DNA from: Pseudomonas fluorescens
Lineage (GTDB): Bacteria; Pseudomonadota; Gammaproteobacteria; Pseudomonadales; Pseudomonadaceae
Assembly: GCF_003732425.1 (NCBI RefSeq)
Contig: NZ_MOBX01000013.1
Coordinates: 62,001-126,000, forward strand
Direction of reading: 5' to 3'
DNA length: 64,000 nt
The notes below the pieces were generated by a model. It searched no databases. It had not been told where the DNA came from and was given only the letters and a program-made list of their open reading frames with translations. The position numbers were made by a program, and so were the translations under genes. Below are positions 42,444 through 51,204 of the stretch, in pieces; positions within the stretch are counted from its first letter, which is position 1; each line of letters starts with the position of its first letter.

Positions 42444-44096
42444 GTGACTGCCAATCCCCTCGACGACCCGTTCTATTACCTCAACAACTTCCGGCAAGTG
42501 CTTGATTGGCTTGAGCTTCGCTATGCCGATGTGATGGGCGAAACGGAGCACGCGTTCATCCGCGAATTCAAGGCCTTGCCGCGTGCGTCGCAGGGTTTGC
42601 TGGTGCGGATGGTCATGCGCAAGGGTGTGCATTTTCGTGCCGGCAAACTCAATTACGATGAAATCGGTGACATCGCCGAGGCCGCGCAGCCCTTGCTGGA
42701 GCGTGGCTGGATCGACGAACACGCGCCGCTGGCCCTCGCCGAGGTGTTCGACGTGTTGCTCAAGGCCGAGATCCTGCAAGCGTTTGCAGCTTTTATCGAG
42801 CAGCCCAAGGGGCGTAAGGACGATTGGCTGCCGGTACTCGCCGAGCAGTTTGCAGACACTCGCAGCCTGCGCGACTGGGCGCCGCTGCTCGATGATCGTT
42901 TGTTCAGCCTGACCATCATGGACCTGTGCGACCGCTTGCGGCTGATGTTCTTCGGCAACCTGTATCAGGACTGGTCGGAATTCGTCCTCGCCGACCTTGG
43001 CATCTTCACCTATGAAAAAGTCGAATTCTGCGCGGACTCGCGGGGCCTGCGCAGTCGCGAAGACGTCGACGCGTGCCTGTTCCTGCATAACTGCCAATTG
43101 CGTTTCGAGGCCGGCGAGCCGCTGGACACCATCGTCGCGCAGGTCAGCGCCTTGCACTTCGACAACCCGTGGCTGCAACGCCGGCGGGGCAAGGTGTTGT
43201 TCCAGATCGGCCAGTATTGCGAGCGCATCAGCGAGTTTGCCCTGGCCCTGAGCATTTACCGCGACTGCGCCTATCCCGGGGCGCGCTTGCGCATGATCCG
43301 TGTTCTGAAGCGCAGCGGCGAATACCCACTGGCGCTGGAACTCGCGACGCTGGCGGAACAGGCGCCGGAAAGCGCTGCCGAGCAGCAGGGCCTGCAACGG
43401 ATTCTGCCAAGGCTGCGGCGCAAACTTGGTGGCCCGCCACTCAAGCGCACAACGGCCAGACCGGTCGAACGGCTGGACCTGCAATTGCCGCGCAGCGATC
43501 CCGCGTTGTCCGTGGAGTATTACGTGCAAGCGCATCTGCACGATGATGACGGCCCGGTGCATTACGTGGAAAACAGCCTGATCAATTCGCTGTTCGGCTT
43601 GTTGTGCTGGCCGGCGATCTTCGCGCCTTTGCCCGGGGCGTTCTTTCACCCGTTCCAGCGTGGCCCGGTGGACCTGCTTAACGAAGACTTCCAGCAACGC
43701 CGCACCGAGCTGTTTCAGGCCTGCCTGAGCGAGCTCGACGACGGCCGCTATGCCGCGACCATTCGCCAGCGCTTTGTCGACAAATGGGGCATCCAGTCGC
43801 CGTTCGTGTTCTGGGGCGCGGTGAGTGAACCACTGCTGGAGCAGGCCTTGGCGTGTCTGCCCGCCGAACATCTCAAGCACTGGTTCAACCGCTTGCTGCT
43901 CGACATCAAGGCCAACCGCGCCGGCATGCCCGACCTGATCCAGTTCTGGCCGCAGCACAAAACCTACCGAATGATTGAAGTGAAAGGCCCCGGCGATCGC
44001 CTGCAGGACAACCAGTTGCGCTGGCTGGAGTTCTGCCACCAACACCAGATGCCGGTGGCGGTGTGTTACGTGCAATGGGCGGAGCAGAGCGCTTGA
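42444..44096 (+). CDS. fan1: Fan1-like VRR-NUC structure-specific nuclease
   Basis: A 550-residue protein, close to the length of the structurally studied Pseudomonas FAN1 homologue. The C-terminal VRR-NUC domain has the PD-(D/E)xK residues Asp497 in GMPDLIQFW and Glu512-Val-Lys514 in MIEVKGPGDRLQDNQLRWL. The N-terminal 200 residues are the DNA-binding region (FRQVLDWLELRYADVM; RKGVHFRAGKLNYDEIGDIA) and the middle is TPR-like. FAN1 enzymes cut 5' flaps near interstrand crosslinks. The start is GTG at 42444. Its TGA overlaps the TTG start of the next gene by four bases, so it is translationally coupled to a nuclease-helicase. Confidence 0.9.
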   Translation: MTANPLDDPFYYLNNFRQVLDWLELRYADVMGETEHAFIREFKALPRASQGLLVRMVMRKGVHFRAGKLNYDEIGDIAEAAQPLLERGWIDEHAPLALAEVFDVLLKAEILQAFAAFIEQPKGRKDDWLPVLAEQFADTRSLRDWAPLLDDRLFSLTIMDLCDRLRLMFFGNLYQDWSEFVLADLGIFTYEKVEFCADSRGLRSREDVDACLFLHNCQLRFEAGEPLDTIVAQVSALHFDNPWLQRRRGKVLFQIGQYCERISEFALALSIYRDCAYPGARLRMIRVLKRSGEYPLALELATLAEQAPESAAEQQGLQRILPRLRRKLGGPPLKRTTARPVERLDLQLPRSDPALSVEYYVQAHLHDDDGPVHYVENSLINSLFGLLCWPAIFAPLPGAFFHPFQRGPVDLLNEDFQQRRTELFQACLSELDDGRYAATIRQRFVDKWGIQSPFVFWGAVSEPLLEQALACLPAEHLKHWFNRLLLDIKANRAGMPDLIQFWPQHKTYRMIEVKGPGDRLQDNQLRWLEFCHQHQMPVAVCYVQWAEQSA

Positions 44097-46411
44097 GCTA
44101 CAGCATTGTCGTGCGCGCACTGTGCGAGTTTACCGCCAAGACCGGTGACCTCGACCTGCGCTTCACCCCATCACCCACGGCACTCGAAGGCATCGCCGGC
44201 CACCGCACCGTGGCCTCGCGGCGCAGCGAGAAATATCAAAGTGAAGTGGCGCTGGAAGGCGAGTTCCGGCAATTGCAGGTCAAGGGCAGGGCGGACGGCT
44301 ACGACCCGGCGCAAACCTGCCTGGAAGAAGTCAAAACCTACCGTGGCGACCTGAGCAAACAACCGGCCAATCACCGCCAGTTGCACTGGGCGCAGGCGAA
44401 GATCTACGGCTGGTTGATGTGCCGCAAACTCGGACTTGAGCAGATCAATCTGGCGCTGGTGTATTTCGATATCGTCAGCGAGAAGGAAACCTGCCTGGTC
44501 GAGGCCTTCAGCGCCGACAGCCTCAAGGCCTTTTTCGAACAGCAATGCACGCTGTTCCTGCAATGGGCCGAACAGGAAATGGCCCATCGCGAGGCGCGCA
44601 ATCTGGCCGCGCAACAACTGGCGTTTCCCCATGCCGATTTTCGTCCCGGTCAGCGGCATCTGGCTGAGTCGGTGTTCAAGGCTGTCAGCACCGGCCGTTG
44701 CCTCATGGCCCAGGCACCGACCGGCATCGGTAAAACCCTCGGCACATTGTTCCCGATGCTCAAAGCCCTGGCGCCGCAGCAACTGGACAAGGTGTTTTTT
44801 CTTACGGCGAAGACACCGGGGCGCAAATTGGCGCTGGATGCCAGTCAGGTGTTGTTCGATCAGTCGCCAGCCTTGCCCTTGCGCGTGCTGGAAATGGTCG
44901 CCCGGGACAAGGCCTGCGAACACCCGGACAAAGCCTGTCACGGCGAATCCTGCCCGTTGGCTCAGGGCTTTTATGACCGCCTGCCGGCTGCGCGGGAAGC
45001 GGCCAGTCGAATCCGCCTGCTCGATCAAGCCGCCATGCGCGAGGTCGCCGCACAGCATGCGGTGTGCCCGTATTACCTGAGTCAGGAGATGGCCCGTTGG
45101 GTGGACGTGGTGATCGCCGACTACAACTATTACTTCGACTTCAGCGCGTTGCTGTTCGGTCTCGCCCAGCTCAATCAGTGGAAAGTCGCGGTGCTGGCGG
45201 ACGAAGCGCATAACCTCGTCGAGCGCGGCCGGCAGATGTACAGCGCCAGTCTTGATCAATTCACCCTGAGCAGCGTGCGCAAAACCGCGCCCGCGCCGCT
45301 GAAAAATGCCCTGCAACGGATCAACCGAGAATGGAATGCGCTGCATGCGCCGCAATTGGCGGCGTATCAGGCTTACGACAAGGCCCCGGAAAAACTCCTG
45401 CACGCGATCTCGTTGTGTTGCGCGGCCATTGGCGATTACCTCAATGACCATCCGCAGGGTCTCGACAGCGCCTTGCAGAACTTCTATTTCGACCTGCTGC
45501 AATTCGCCCGGGTGGCGGAGCTGTACGACGAGCATTACCTGTTCGACATCAGCAAGCGTGACCTCGACCGCAAAAAGCCGCTGTCGCAATTGTGCCTGCG
45601 CAATGTGGTGCCGGCCGCGTTCATTGGCCCGCGCTTGAAAGCGGCGCGCAGCAGCGTGCTGTTTTCCGCGACCCTCAGCCCGCGCCACTATTACGCTGAT
45701 TTACTTGGCACGCCCGCCGACACCGTGTGGATCGACGTCGAGTCGCCGTTTTGCGCCGAGCAGTTGCAGGTGCAGATCGTCAGCCGTATCTCGACACGCT
45801 TCAACCATCGTCAGGCTTCGCTGGAGCCGATCGTCGAATTGATCGCGCGGCAGTTCAGCGAACGTCCAGGCAACTATCTGGCGTTTTTCAGCAGCTTTGA
45901 TTACCTGCAACAAGTGGCCTCGTTACTGGCTGAGCGTTACCCGCACATCACCCTCTGGCAGCAATCGCGGGGGATGCTCGAAGGGGCGCGGCAGGCCTTT
46001 CTTGATCAGTTCACCACGCATAGCCAAGGCGTCGGCTTCGCCGTATTGGGCGGTGCGTTCGGCGAAGGCATCGATTTACCCGGTGCGCGGCTGATCGGCG
46101 CGTTCATTGCCACGCTGGGGCTGGCGCAATTCAATCCGGTCAACGAGCAACTCAAACACCGTATGGCGGCCATTTTCGGCGCCGGTTACGACTACACCTA
46201 CCTCTACCCCGGCGTGCAGAAAGTGGTGCAAGCTGCCGGGCGAGTCATCCGCACCCGCGAAGATCGCGGTGTGGTGATGCTGATTGACGATCGCTTTGCC
46301 GAGAGCCGGATCAAACAGCTGCTGCCGCGCTGGTGGGCGATCAATCATGAGACCACCGCTTCCCAATTCGCCGGATTGCCGCATACTTCTGCGCATGACA
46401 ATGGCTGGTGA
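44093..46411 (+). CDS. DinG/XPD-like helicase with N-terminal PD-(D/E)xK nuclease domain
   Basis: A 772-residue fusion. Residues 1-140 hold a RecB/Cas4-like nuclease core: Asp68 in KGRADGYD and Glu79-Val-Lys81 in LEEVKTYRGD, then HWAQAKIYGWLMCRKLGL (the QxxxY-type helix). The helicase has Walker A APTGIGKT with Lys214, VFFLTAKTPGRKLALDA, DEAH at 370-373, SVLFSATLSP, and motif VI QAAGRVIRTREDRGVVMLID. Four cysteines (CEHPDKACHGESCPL, then AVCPYY) sit where XPD/DinG helicases bind a 4Fe-4S cluster. The TTG at 44093 has GGAG eight bases ahead. It overlaps fan1, implying joint DNA repair. Confidence 0.88.
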   Translation: MSYSIVVRALCEFTAKTGDLDLRFTPSPTALEGIAGHRTVASRRSEKYQSEVALEGEFRQLQVKGRADGYDPAQTCLEEVKTYRGDLSKQPANHRQLHWAQAKIYGWLMCRKLGLEQINLALVYFDIVSEKETCLVEAFSADSLKAFFEQQCTLFLQWAEQEMAHREARNLAAQQLAFPHADFRPGQRHLAESVFKAVSTGRCLMAQAPTGIGKTLGTLFPMLKALAPQQLDKVFFLTAKTPGRKLALDASQVLFDQSPALPLRVLEMVARDKACEHPDKACHGESCPLAQGFYDRLPAAREAASRIRLLDQAAMREVAAQHAVCPYYLSQEMARWVDVVIADYNYYFDFSALLFGLAQLNQWKVAVLADEAHNLVERGRQMYSASLDQFTLSSVRKTAPAPLKNALQRINREWNALHAPQLAAYQAYDKAPEKLLHAISLCCAAIGDYLNDHPQGLDSALQNFYFDLLQFARVAELYDEHYLFDISKRDLDRKKPLSQLCLRNVVPAAFIGPRLKAARSSVLFSATLSPRHYYADLLGTPADTVWIDVESPFCAEQLQVQIVSRISTRFNHRQASLEPIVELIARQFSERPGNYLAFFSSFDYLQQVASLLAERYPHITLWQQSRGMLEGARQAFLDQFTTHSQGVGFAVLGGAFGEGIDLPGARLIGAFIATLGLAQFNPVNEQLKHRMAAIFGAGYDYTYLYPGVQKVVQAAGRVIRTREDRGVVMLIDDRFAESRIKQLLPRWWAINHETTASQFAGLPHTSAHDNGW

Positions 46412-46416
46412 GTGTG

Positions 46417-48357
46417 ATGAGCGAAAAGAACAAGACCGCAGCGATCGAAGAGATGCGTTTTCGTCTATTGATCGATGCGGTGGTCGACTATGCGATCTAC
46501 ATGATCGATCCCGACGGCATCATCACCAGTTGGAACTCCGGTGCCAAACGCTTCAAGGGCTACGAAGAAGCGGAAATCCTCGGCGAACATTTCTCTCGCT
46601 TCTATACCGCTGAAGATCGCGCCGCCGGCCTGCCGCAACGGGCGCTTGATACGGCGATCCGTGAAGGACGTTTCGAAGGCGAGGGCTGGCGGGTGCGCAA
46701 GGACGGCACCAATTTCTGGTCGCACGTGGTGATCGATCCGATCATTGATCCCAATGGCAAGTTGCTCGGCTACGCCAAGATCACTCGCGACCTGACCGAC
46801 CGCAAAATGGCCGAGGAAACCCTCAAGCAAAGCGAGCAGCAGTTCCGCCTGCTGGTGCAGGGCGTCACCGACTACGCCATCTACATGCTCAGCCCCGAAG
46901 GCCGGGTCAGCAACTGGAATCAGGGCGCGCAGCGGATCAAGGGCTATCTGCCGGAAGAAATCATCGGTCAGCACTTTTCGATCTTCTATACCCCCGAAGA
47001 CCGCGAACTCGGCGAGCCGCAACGGGCGCTGGAAATCGCCACTCGCGAAGGCCGCTTCGAGAACAAGAGCTGGCGCATGCGCAAGGACGGCACGCGGTTT
47101 CTCGCGCATGTGGTGGTCGATGCGATTCGTGGCGATACCGGCACTTTGCTCGGTTTTGCCAAGATCACCCGCGACATTACCGAAGCCCATCAGGCGCAGC
47201 AGGCGCTGGAGAAAACCCGTGAAGCGCTGTTCCAGGCGCAGAAGATGCAGGCCATCGGTCAGCTCAGCGGCGGCGTCGCTCATGACTTCAATAATCTGCT
47301 GACGGTGATTCTCGGTAACCTCGAGATCGTGCAAAAGCGTGTGGGCGACGATGCGAAAATCAGCCGCCTGCTGGAGAACGCCACTCAAGGCGCTTTGCGC
47401 GGCGTGTCGCTGACCCAGCGCATGCTGGCCTTTGCCCGTCGTCAGGAACTGAAGACCGAATCGGTGGATATCGCGCAATTGGTCCAGGGCATCACCGGGT
47501 TGCTGCGCAGCTCCCTCGGGCCGGGCATTCGTATCGAAACGCGGTTTCCCGACGATCTCGAGTTGGTGCTGGCGGACACCAATCAGTTGGAGCTGACCTT
47601 GCTCAATCTGGTGACCAATGCCCGCGATGCCATGCCCGACGGCGGTACGGTCAGCATCAGCGCTGAACCGCAAGTGGTGCTTGAGCTGGGGCAAACGGAG
47701 CTGCCGGTCGGGCGTTACGTCTGCCTCAGCGTCGTCGATAACGGCGAGGGTATGGATGAGCACACACTGGCCTCGGCCAGAGATCCGTTTTTCACCACCA
47801 AAGGTTTGGGCAAGGGCACCGGGCTGGGCTTGTCGATGGTCCATGGATTTATGGAGCAACTCGGTGGCCGTTTCGTCCTCAAGAGTGAAAAGGCCCAGGG
47901 CACCACGGCGGAGTTGTGGATTCCGGTAGCCGTCGCAGGCGTGGCCAGCAAGCCGCTCTATTCGCCCGCCGAGCCGGTGGTGGTGCCGAGACTCAGCGTG
48001 CTGGTAGTGGATGACGATTCGCTGGTGTTGACCAGCACCAGCCTGCTACTCGAAGACCTCGGCCATCGGGTGGTCAGTGCGACGTCCGGTGCGCAGGCGC
48101 TGGCGCTGTTCGATCAGGGCGAGGTCATCGACCTGATGATCACCGACATGGCCATGCCGAAGATGAGCGGCGCACAACTGGCCCATGCCGTGCGTGTGCT
48201 CAAACCGGATCTGCCGATCATCCTGGCCACCGGTTATGCCGAGCGTCTGGAAGGTTTTGCCGCGCAACTGCCACGGTTGCCGAAGCCTTTCACGCAAATG
48301 AATCTGGTGGCGATCATTGCCCAGTCGATGAAACAAGACATCGGTCAATCCGTCTGA
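46417..48357 (+). CDS. hybrid sensor histidine kinase: two PAS domains, kinase, receiver
   Basis: A 646-residue soluble sensor with no membrane helix. PAS-1 (about residues 8-125) and PAS-2 (136-253) are evident tandem duplicates, sharing DYAIYM, the KGY and G-x-HFSxFYTxEDR segments, and GYAKITRDLT or GFAKITRDIT. The HisKA phosphate acceptor is His289 in GGVAHDFNNLL. The ATPase part has NLVTNARDAMPDGG, DNGEGMDEH and GKGTGLGLSMVHGFMEQLGG. The receiver's phosphorylatable residue is Asp577 in MITDMAMPKMSG. PAS domains of this make often bind flavin or heme, but no LOV-type cysteine motif is seen. Starts at 46408 (GTG, overlapping the helicase stop) or 46417 are both possible. No response-regulator partner adjoins. 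Confidence 0.92.
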   Translation: MSEKNKTAAIEEMRFRLLIDAVVDYAIYMIDPDGIITSWNSGAKRFKGYEEAEILGEHFSRFYTAEDRAAGLPQRALDTAIREGRFEGEGWRVRKDGTNFWSHVVIDPIIDPNGKLLGYAKITRDLTDRKMAEETLKQSEQQFRLLVQGVTDYAIYMLSPEGRVSNWNQGAQRIKGYLPEEIIGQHFSIFYTPEDRELGEPQRALEIATREGRFENKSWRMRKDGTRFLAHVVVDAIRGDTGTLLGFAKITRDITEAHQAQQALEKTREALFQAQKMQAIGQLSGGVAHDFNNLLTVILGNLEIVQKRVGDDAKISRLLENATQGALRGVSLTQRMLAFARRQELKTESVDIAQLVQGITGLLRSSLGPGIRIETRFPDDLELVLADTNQLELTLLNLVTNARDAMPDGGTVSISAEPQVVLELGQTELPVGRYVCLSVVDNGEGMDEHTLASARDPFFTTKGLGKGTGLGLSMVHGFMEQLGGRFVLKSEKAQGTTAELWIPVAVAGVASKPLYSPAEPVVVPRLSVLVVDDDSLVLTSTSLLLEDLGHRVVSATSGAQALALFDQGEVIDLMITDMAMPKMSGAQLAHAVRVLKPDLPIILATGYAERLEGFAAQLPRLPKPFTQMNLVAIIAQSMKQDIGQSV

Positions 48358-48412
48358 ACTTGCGCGCCAACGGGGTCTTCTAAAGGCTTTCCCAACCCCG
48401 GAGCGTGCATCT

Positions 48413-48949
48413 TTGCCTCGCATACTGACTGAGCTCACCGCTGAAGAAAGCCTGACCGAACACGACGCCAAGATGTTCGGCTCACCCAAGGAACGTCTGG
48501 ATTTCTATCGCCGGGAGATCCAGTACGAAACCAGCATCCTCGCCAACCGTACCGACGCCTATCTGGCGGCGCAGTCGTTCCTGGTGATTGCCTTCGCCTC
48601 GTGCATGGCCAACCTCAACCCGGAGTGGGGCAAGTTGTTTACGCTGGTGGTGCCGCCGTTTCTGGCACTGCTCGGGCTGCTCAGTTCGCTGAACGCCTGG
48701 CCGGGGATTCGCGCAGCGTACGACATCATCGATCACTGGCACTTCAAGCAGAGCCACTTGCTGCACAGCGAGCCGCTGATGGGCCTGGCGTATGACGAAT
48801 CGCCGTTGTTCAGCGAGATGGAGTCGAGCCACAAGGGTTATCGAAAGTCGCTGCTGTTTTCAGTGCGTACGCCGTGGATCTTTGCGACGTTTTGGGTGGT
48901 GCTGGGGAGTTATGCGGTGTTTATTCAGGTGACCAATCCGGGGGGATGA
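48413..48949 (+). CDS. small membrane protein of unknown function
   Basis: A 178-residue protein. An N-terminal charged region (ERLDFYRREIQYETSILANR) precedes a helix DAYLAAQSFLVIAFASCMAN, a second helix LFTLVVPPFLALLGLLSSLN, a loop with HWHFKQSHLLHSEPLMGLAY, and a third helix near the end (WIFATFWVVLGSYAVFIQ). The NRTDAYLxAQSFLxxAFAS pattern resembles several families of small helical membrane proteins seen near signalling systems, but I cannot assign it. Start codon TTG at 48413 with GGAG ten bases ahead. It lies 55 bases past the hybrid kinase on the same strand and could be part of its output. Confidence 0.7.
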   Translation: MPRILTELTAEESLTEHDAKMFGSPKERLDFYRREIQYETSILANRTDAYLAAQSFLVIAFASCMANLNPEWGKLFTLVVPPFLALLGLLSSLNAWPGIRAAYDIIDHWHFKQSHLLHSEPLMGLAYDESPLFSEMESSHKGYRKSLLFSVRTPWIFATFWVVLGSYAVFIQVTNPGG

Positions 48950-48962
48950 TTGACAGGTATAG

Positions 48963-48991
48963 AAAAGCCCGGCTTATGTAGCCGGGCTTTT
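48963..48991 (+). terminator. intrinsic terminator after the 48413 gene
   Basis: AAAAGCCCGGCT (48963-48974) pairs with AGCCGGGCTTTT (48980-48991) around TATGT and runs into T6. Confidence 0.93.
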
Positions 48992-49030
48992 TTATTCGTC
49001 TGGATTGTTGTGGTGCACTTTAGATCGATC

Positions 49031-49189
49031 CCCCTCACCCCAACCCTCTCCCCAAGTGGGGCGAGGGGGAAGGGAGCAGATTTTTGTACTGTTCAAAATC
49101 CAAGTTCGACTCGGTATCTCACGTCAGCGCACCTCAACCATCCACCTCGGTCAGTTCCCTCTCCCTTGGGAGAGGGCTAGGGTGAGGGG
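49031..49189. repeat. 159-base dispersed palindromic element (MITE-like)
   Basis: The left end CCCCTCACCCCAACCCTCTC and the right end GAGAGGGCTAGGGTGAGGGG are inverted with few mismatches. A second internal dyad lies near each end (CCCCAAGTGGGGCGAGGGG; CCCTCTCCCTTGGGAGAGGG). It is of the type seen in many proteobacterial intergenic regions and has no coding capacity. Confidence 0.75.
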
Positions 49190-49199
49190 CTGTTCTGGC

Positions 49200-49496
49200 T
49201 CATTCCACGGTCTCAAGCTCTCGACGCAACGCCACCGAGTTCTGCGAGGACATCGGGATCGGCGGGAAGTCTTCGTTCAAGACGCACAAATGGTCGATGG
49301 CGTCTTCAAACATCGAATCGGCTTTCTTGCGCAGTGCGCGATAGTGCTCAAACTGTTCAATGTCCATATCCGCCACGTCGAGCAGCGCATTGGCTGCGCG
49401 GTTGAGGGTGTGGGCGTTATCGAACAATTGACGATTGCGTTCCAGAGCCAGTGCTCTGCAAGCCTTGATTTGCGCAGGAGTCGAGCATTCTTTCAT
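49200..49496 (-). CDS. small protein of unknown function
   Basis: A 98-residue, probably cytoplasmic helical protein. It is rich in Ala, Leu and charged residues (STPAQIKACRALALERNRQL; DIEQFEHYRALRKKADSMFE) and ends with a short acidic tail. No motif recognised. ATG at 49496 has AAGG nine bases ahead; the longer TTG start adds only MKKKVTV. The dispersed palindrome begins ten bases past its stop and may serve as its 3' end structure. Confidence 0.7.
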   Translation of the reverse strand: MKECSTPAQIKACRALALERNRQLFDNAHTLNRAANALLDVADMDIEQFEHYRALRKKADSMFEDAIDHLCVLNEDFPPIPMSSQNSVALRRELETVE

Positions 49497-49683
49497 GACC
49501 GTGACCTTTTTCTTCAAGGATTCCGTTTCATAGGCTTTGTGCCGCAGGGGAACCGAACCTGCCGGGCCCCGCCGGGTATATATGGCGAGGGGTTATGCTT
49601 GTGACTGCCGGCCATTAAGCGGGGATCCATTTTTTTACAGAAAAAAATTCGATCGATAGCCCGCTGAAGTCTGACGAGAAGAA

Positions 49684-51027
49684 TCAGGTTTTCCGTTTTT
49701 TTCGTTGTTCGTAACGAGCGAGGATCGGTTGCGTACTGATGCCGTGGAGCAAGATGCTCAGCGCCACCACCGACAAGGTCAGGTCGGTACACAGGCTGGC
49801 CACCGAGTCGGTCAACCCGTGGTTCAAGGCATAAAACAGATAGAACAAGCTACCGATCCCGCGAATGCCGAACCAGCCGATCAACAGCCGTTGCCGTCCC
49901 TCCAACAGTGCGCCCCAGGGCATCAGCGCGACGCAGGCCGGGCGGATCAGGCAGAACAGCACGCCGCCCACCAGTAACGCCCGCCAGTCCCAGTGCGCTA
50001 TCAGCACCACGCCGAGCAGGGTGACCAGAAACACTTCCATGGCGCGTTCGACCAGGCTGCCGAACGACAGCATGTCGCCCATCATGATCCCGGCGGCGAC
50101 CTGGCTGCTTTCCAGCCGTTCGGTGTCGCCATGCACCGCCTGCTGCGGTTCGACGTTCTGATGGCCAACCACTGGTTGCACCAGATGCTCGGCGGGCGGT
50201 TGCCCGGCACCGGTGGATTTGACTTCAACCTGACGCAGGCCCAGCCCGGCAGCGAATACCGACAGAAAACCATAGCCGCCAATCGCCTCGGCAACGACAT
50301 ACGCCAGGGCAATCAACGACAACGCCAGATAGTCGTTCGGGCTGAGCGTGCTGTCGTCATTGTAGATACGCAGCGACAGGGTCACGCGGCCGATACCACG
50401 GCCCATCCAGTAACCGGTGAGCAGGCCTGCGGGCACTGCCCACAATAAACTGCGCAAGACCCAGCCCTGCCACTCGGCGGCAGAGCCATCACCGTGAATC
50501 AATAACAAGCCGAGAATCACAAACGGAAAGGCCACCCCGTCATTGAGCCCGGCTTCACCCGACAGGCCGAAACGCACGCTGTCGACATCCCGCGCATCGT
50601 TGACCTGCACCAGCGCGGCCAGCACCGGGTCGGTCGGCGCCAGCATCGCGCCGATCAACAACGACGGCCCCCACGGCAAGCGCAAACCAAAATGCAGCAG
50701 CAGGCAAACCCCGGCGATGGTCAGCACCATCACCGGGCCGGCGAGGCCAAAGGCGATTCGCCAACGTTTGTCGCGCAGCGGCAGGCGCAGCTTGAGGCCG
50801 CAGACAAACAGGGAAAACAGCACCGCGACTTCCGTCAGGTGCTCCATCCACAGCGAGGCGTCTTCCAGGGGTAGCTTCAGCAGATCAAGGCCGCTGGGGC
50901 CAATGCCGATCCCCAGCAGCAGACAAACCGCCGAGGTGGTCACCGGCATCCAGCGCAGGTATGACGAGGTCAGTGCCAGGGTCAGCAGGACTGCGCCGAG
51001 TACGGCGACCCACACGATAAAGCTCAT
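49684..51027 (-). CDS. CPA1-type cation/proton antiporter
   Basis: A 447-residue inner-membrane antiporter of the NhaP-like group. Twelve or more hydrophobic segments are visible, starting FIVWVAVLGAVLLTLALTSS. The ion-binding pair is in SLLIGAMLAPTDPVLAALVQ (TM5) and FGLSGEAGLNDGVAFPFVIL (TM6, G-E-A-G-x-N-D). AYVVAEAIGGYGFLSVFAAG is a further conserved helix. An internal hydrophilic loop (residues 275-310) is longer than usual, with QPPAEHLVQPVVGHQNVEPQ. It exchanges Na+ or K+ for H+. Monocistronic, between REP-type repeats. Confidence 0.92.
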   Translation of the reverse strand: MSFIVWVAVLGAVLLTLALTSSYLRWMPVTTSAVCLLLGIGIGPSGLDLLKLPLEDASLWMEHLTEVAVLFSLFVCGLKLRLPLRDKRWRIAFGLAGPVMVLTIAGVCLLLHFGLRLPWGPSLLIGAMLAPTDPVLAALVQVNDARDVDSVRFGLSGEAGLNDGVAFPFVILGLLLIHGDGSAAEWQGWVLRSLLWAVPAGLLTGYWMGRGIGRVTLSLRIYNDDSTLSPNDYLALSLIALAYVVAEAIGGYGFLSVFAAGLGLRQVEVKSTGAGQPPAEHLVQPVVGHQNVEPQQAVHGDTERLESSQVAAGIMMGDMLSFGSLVERAMEVFLVTLLGVVLIAHWDWRALLVGGVLFCLIRPACVALMPWGALLEGRQRLLIGWFGIRGIGSLFYLFYALNHGLTDSVASLCTDLTLSVVALSILLHGISTQPILARYEQRKKRKT

Positions 51028-51084
51028 GATCTGCCGCCCTCAAATGTTCGATGTGACGGCAATCGCACCGTGTTGAATAGAGAG

Positions 51085-51179
51085 TGTAGGAGCTGCCGAA
51101 GGCTCGGGCCGTGATCGGACGATCTTTTGAGCTTGAATAAAAACAGCATCAAAAGATCGCAGCCTGCGGCAGCTCCTAC
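51085..51179. repeat. palindromic repeat, TGTAGGAGCTG / GCGATCTTTTGA family (diverged left arm)
   Basis: TGTAGGAGCTGCCGAAGGCT on the left, then a 14-base divergent insert and CGATCTTTTGA; AAAAGATCGCAGCCTGCGGC and AGCTCCTAC on the right. Confidence 0.8.
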
Positions 51180-51204
51180 GTTGATGGTCTTGCTTCAGAA
51201 TCAA

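Noticed and set aside
42396..44120. A 574-codon minus-strand frame across fan1
   Set aside because: Antisense shadow; composition is rich in Gln, His and Arg as expected from a reversed high-GC gene, and no start or motif is convincing.
44093..46411. Nuclease-helicase considered as a defence gene
   Set aside because: Its overlap with fan1 and chromosome-like codon use favour DNA repair. No other defence genes or island features adjoin.
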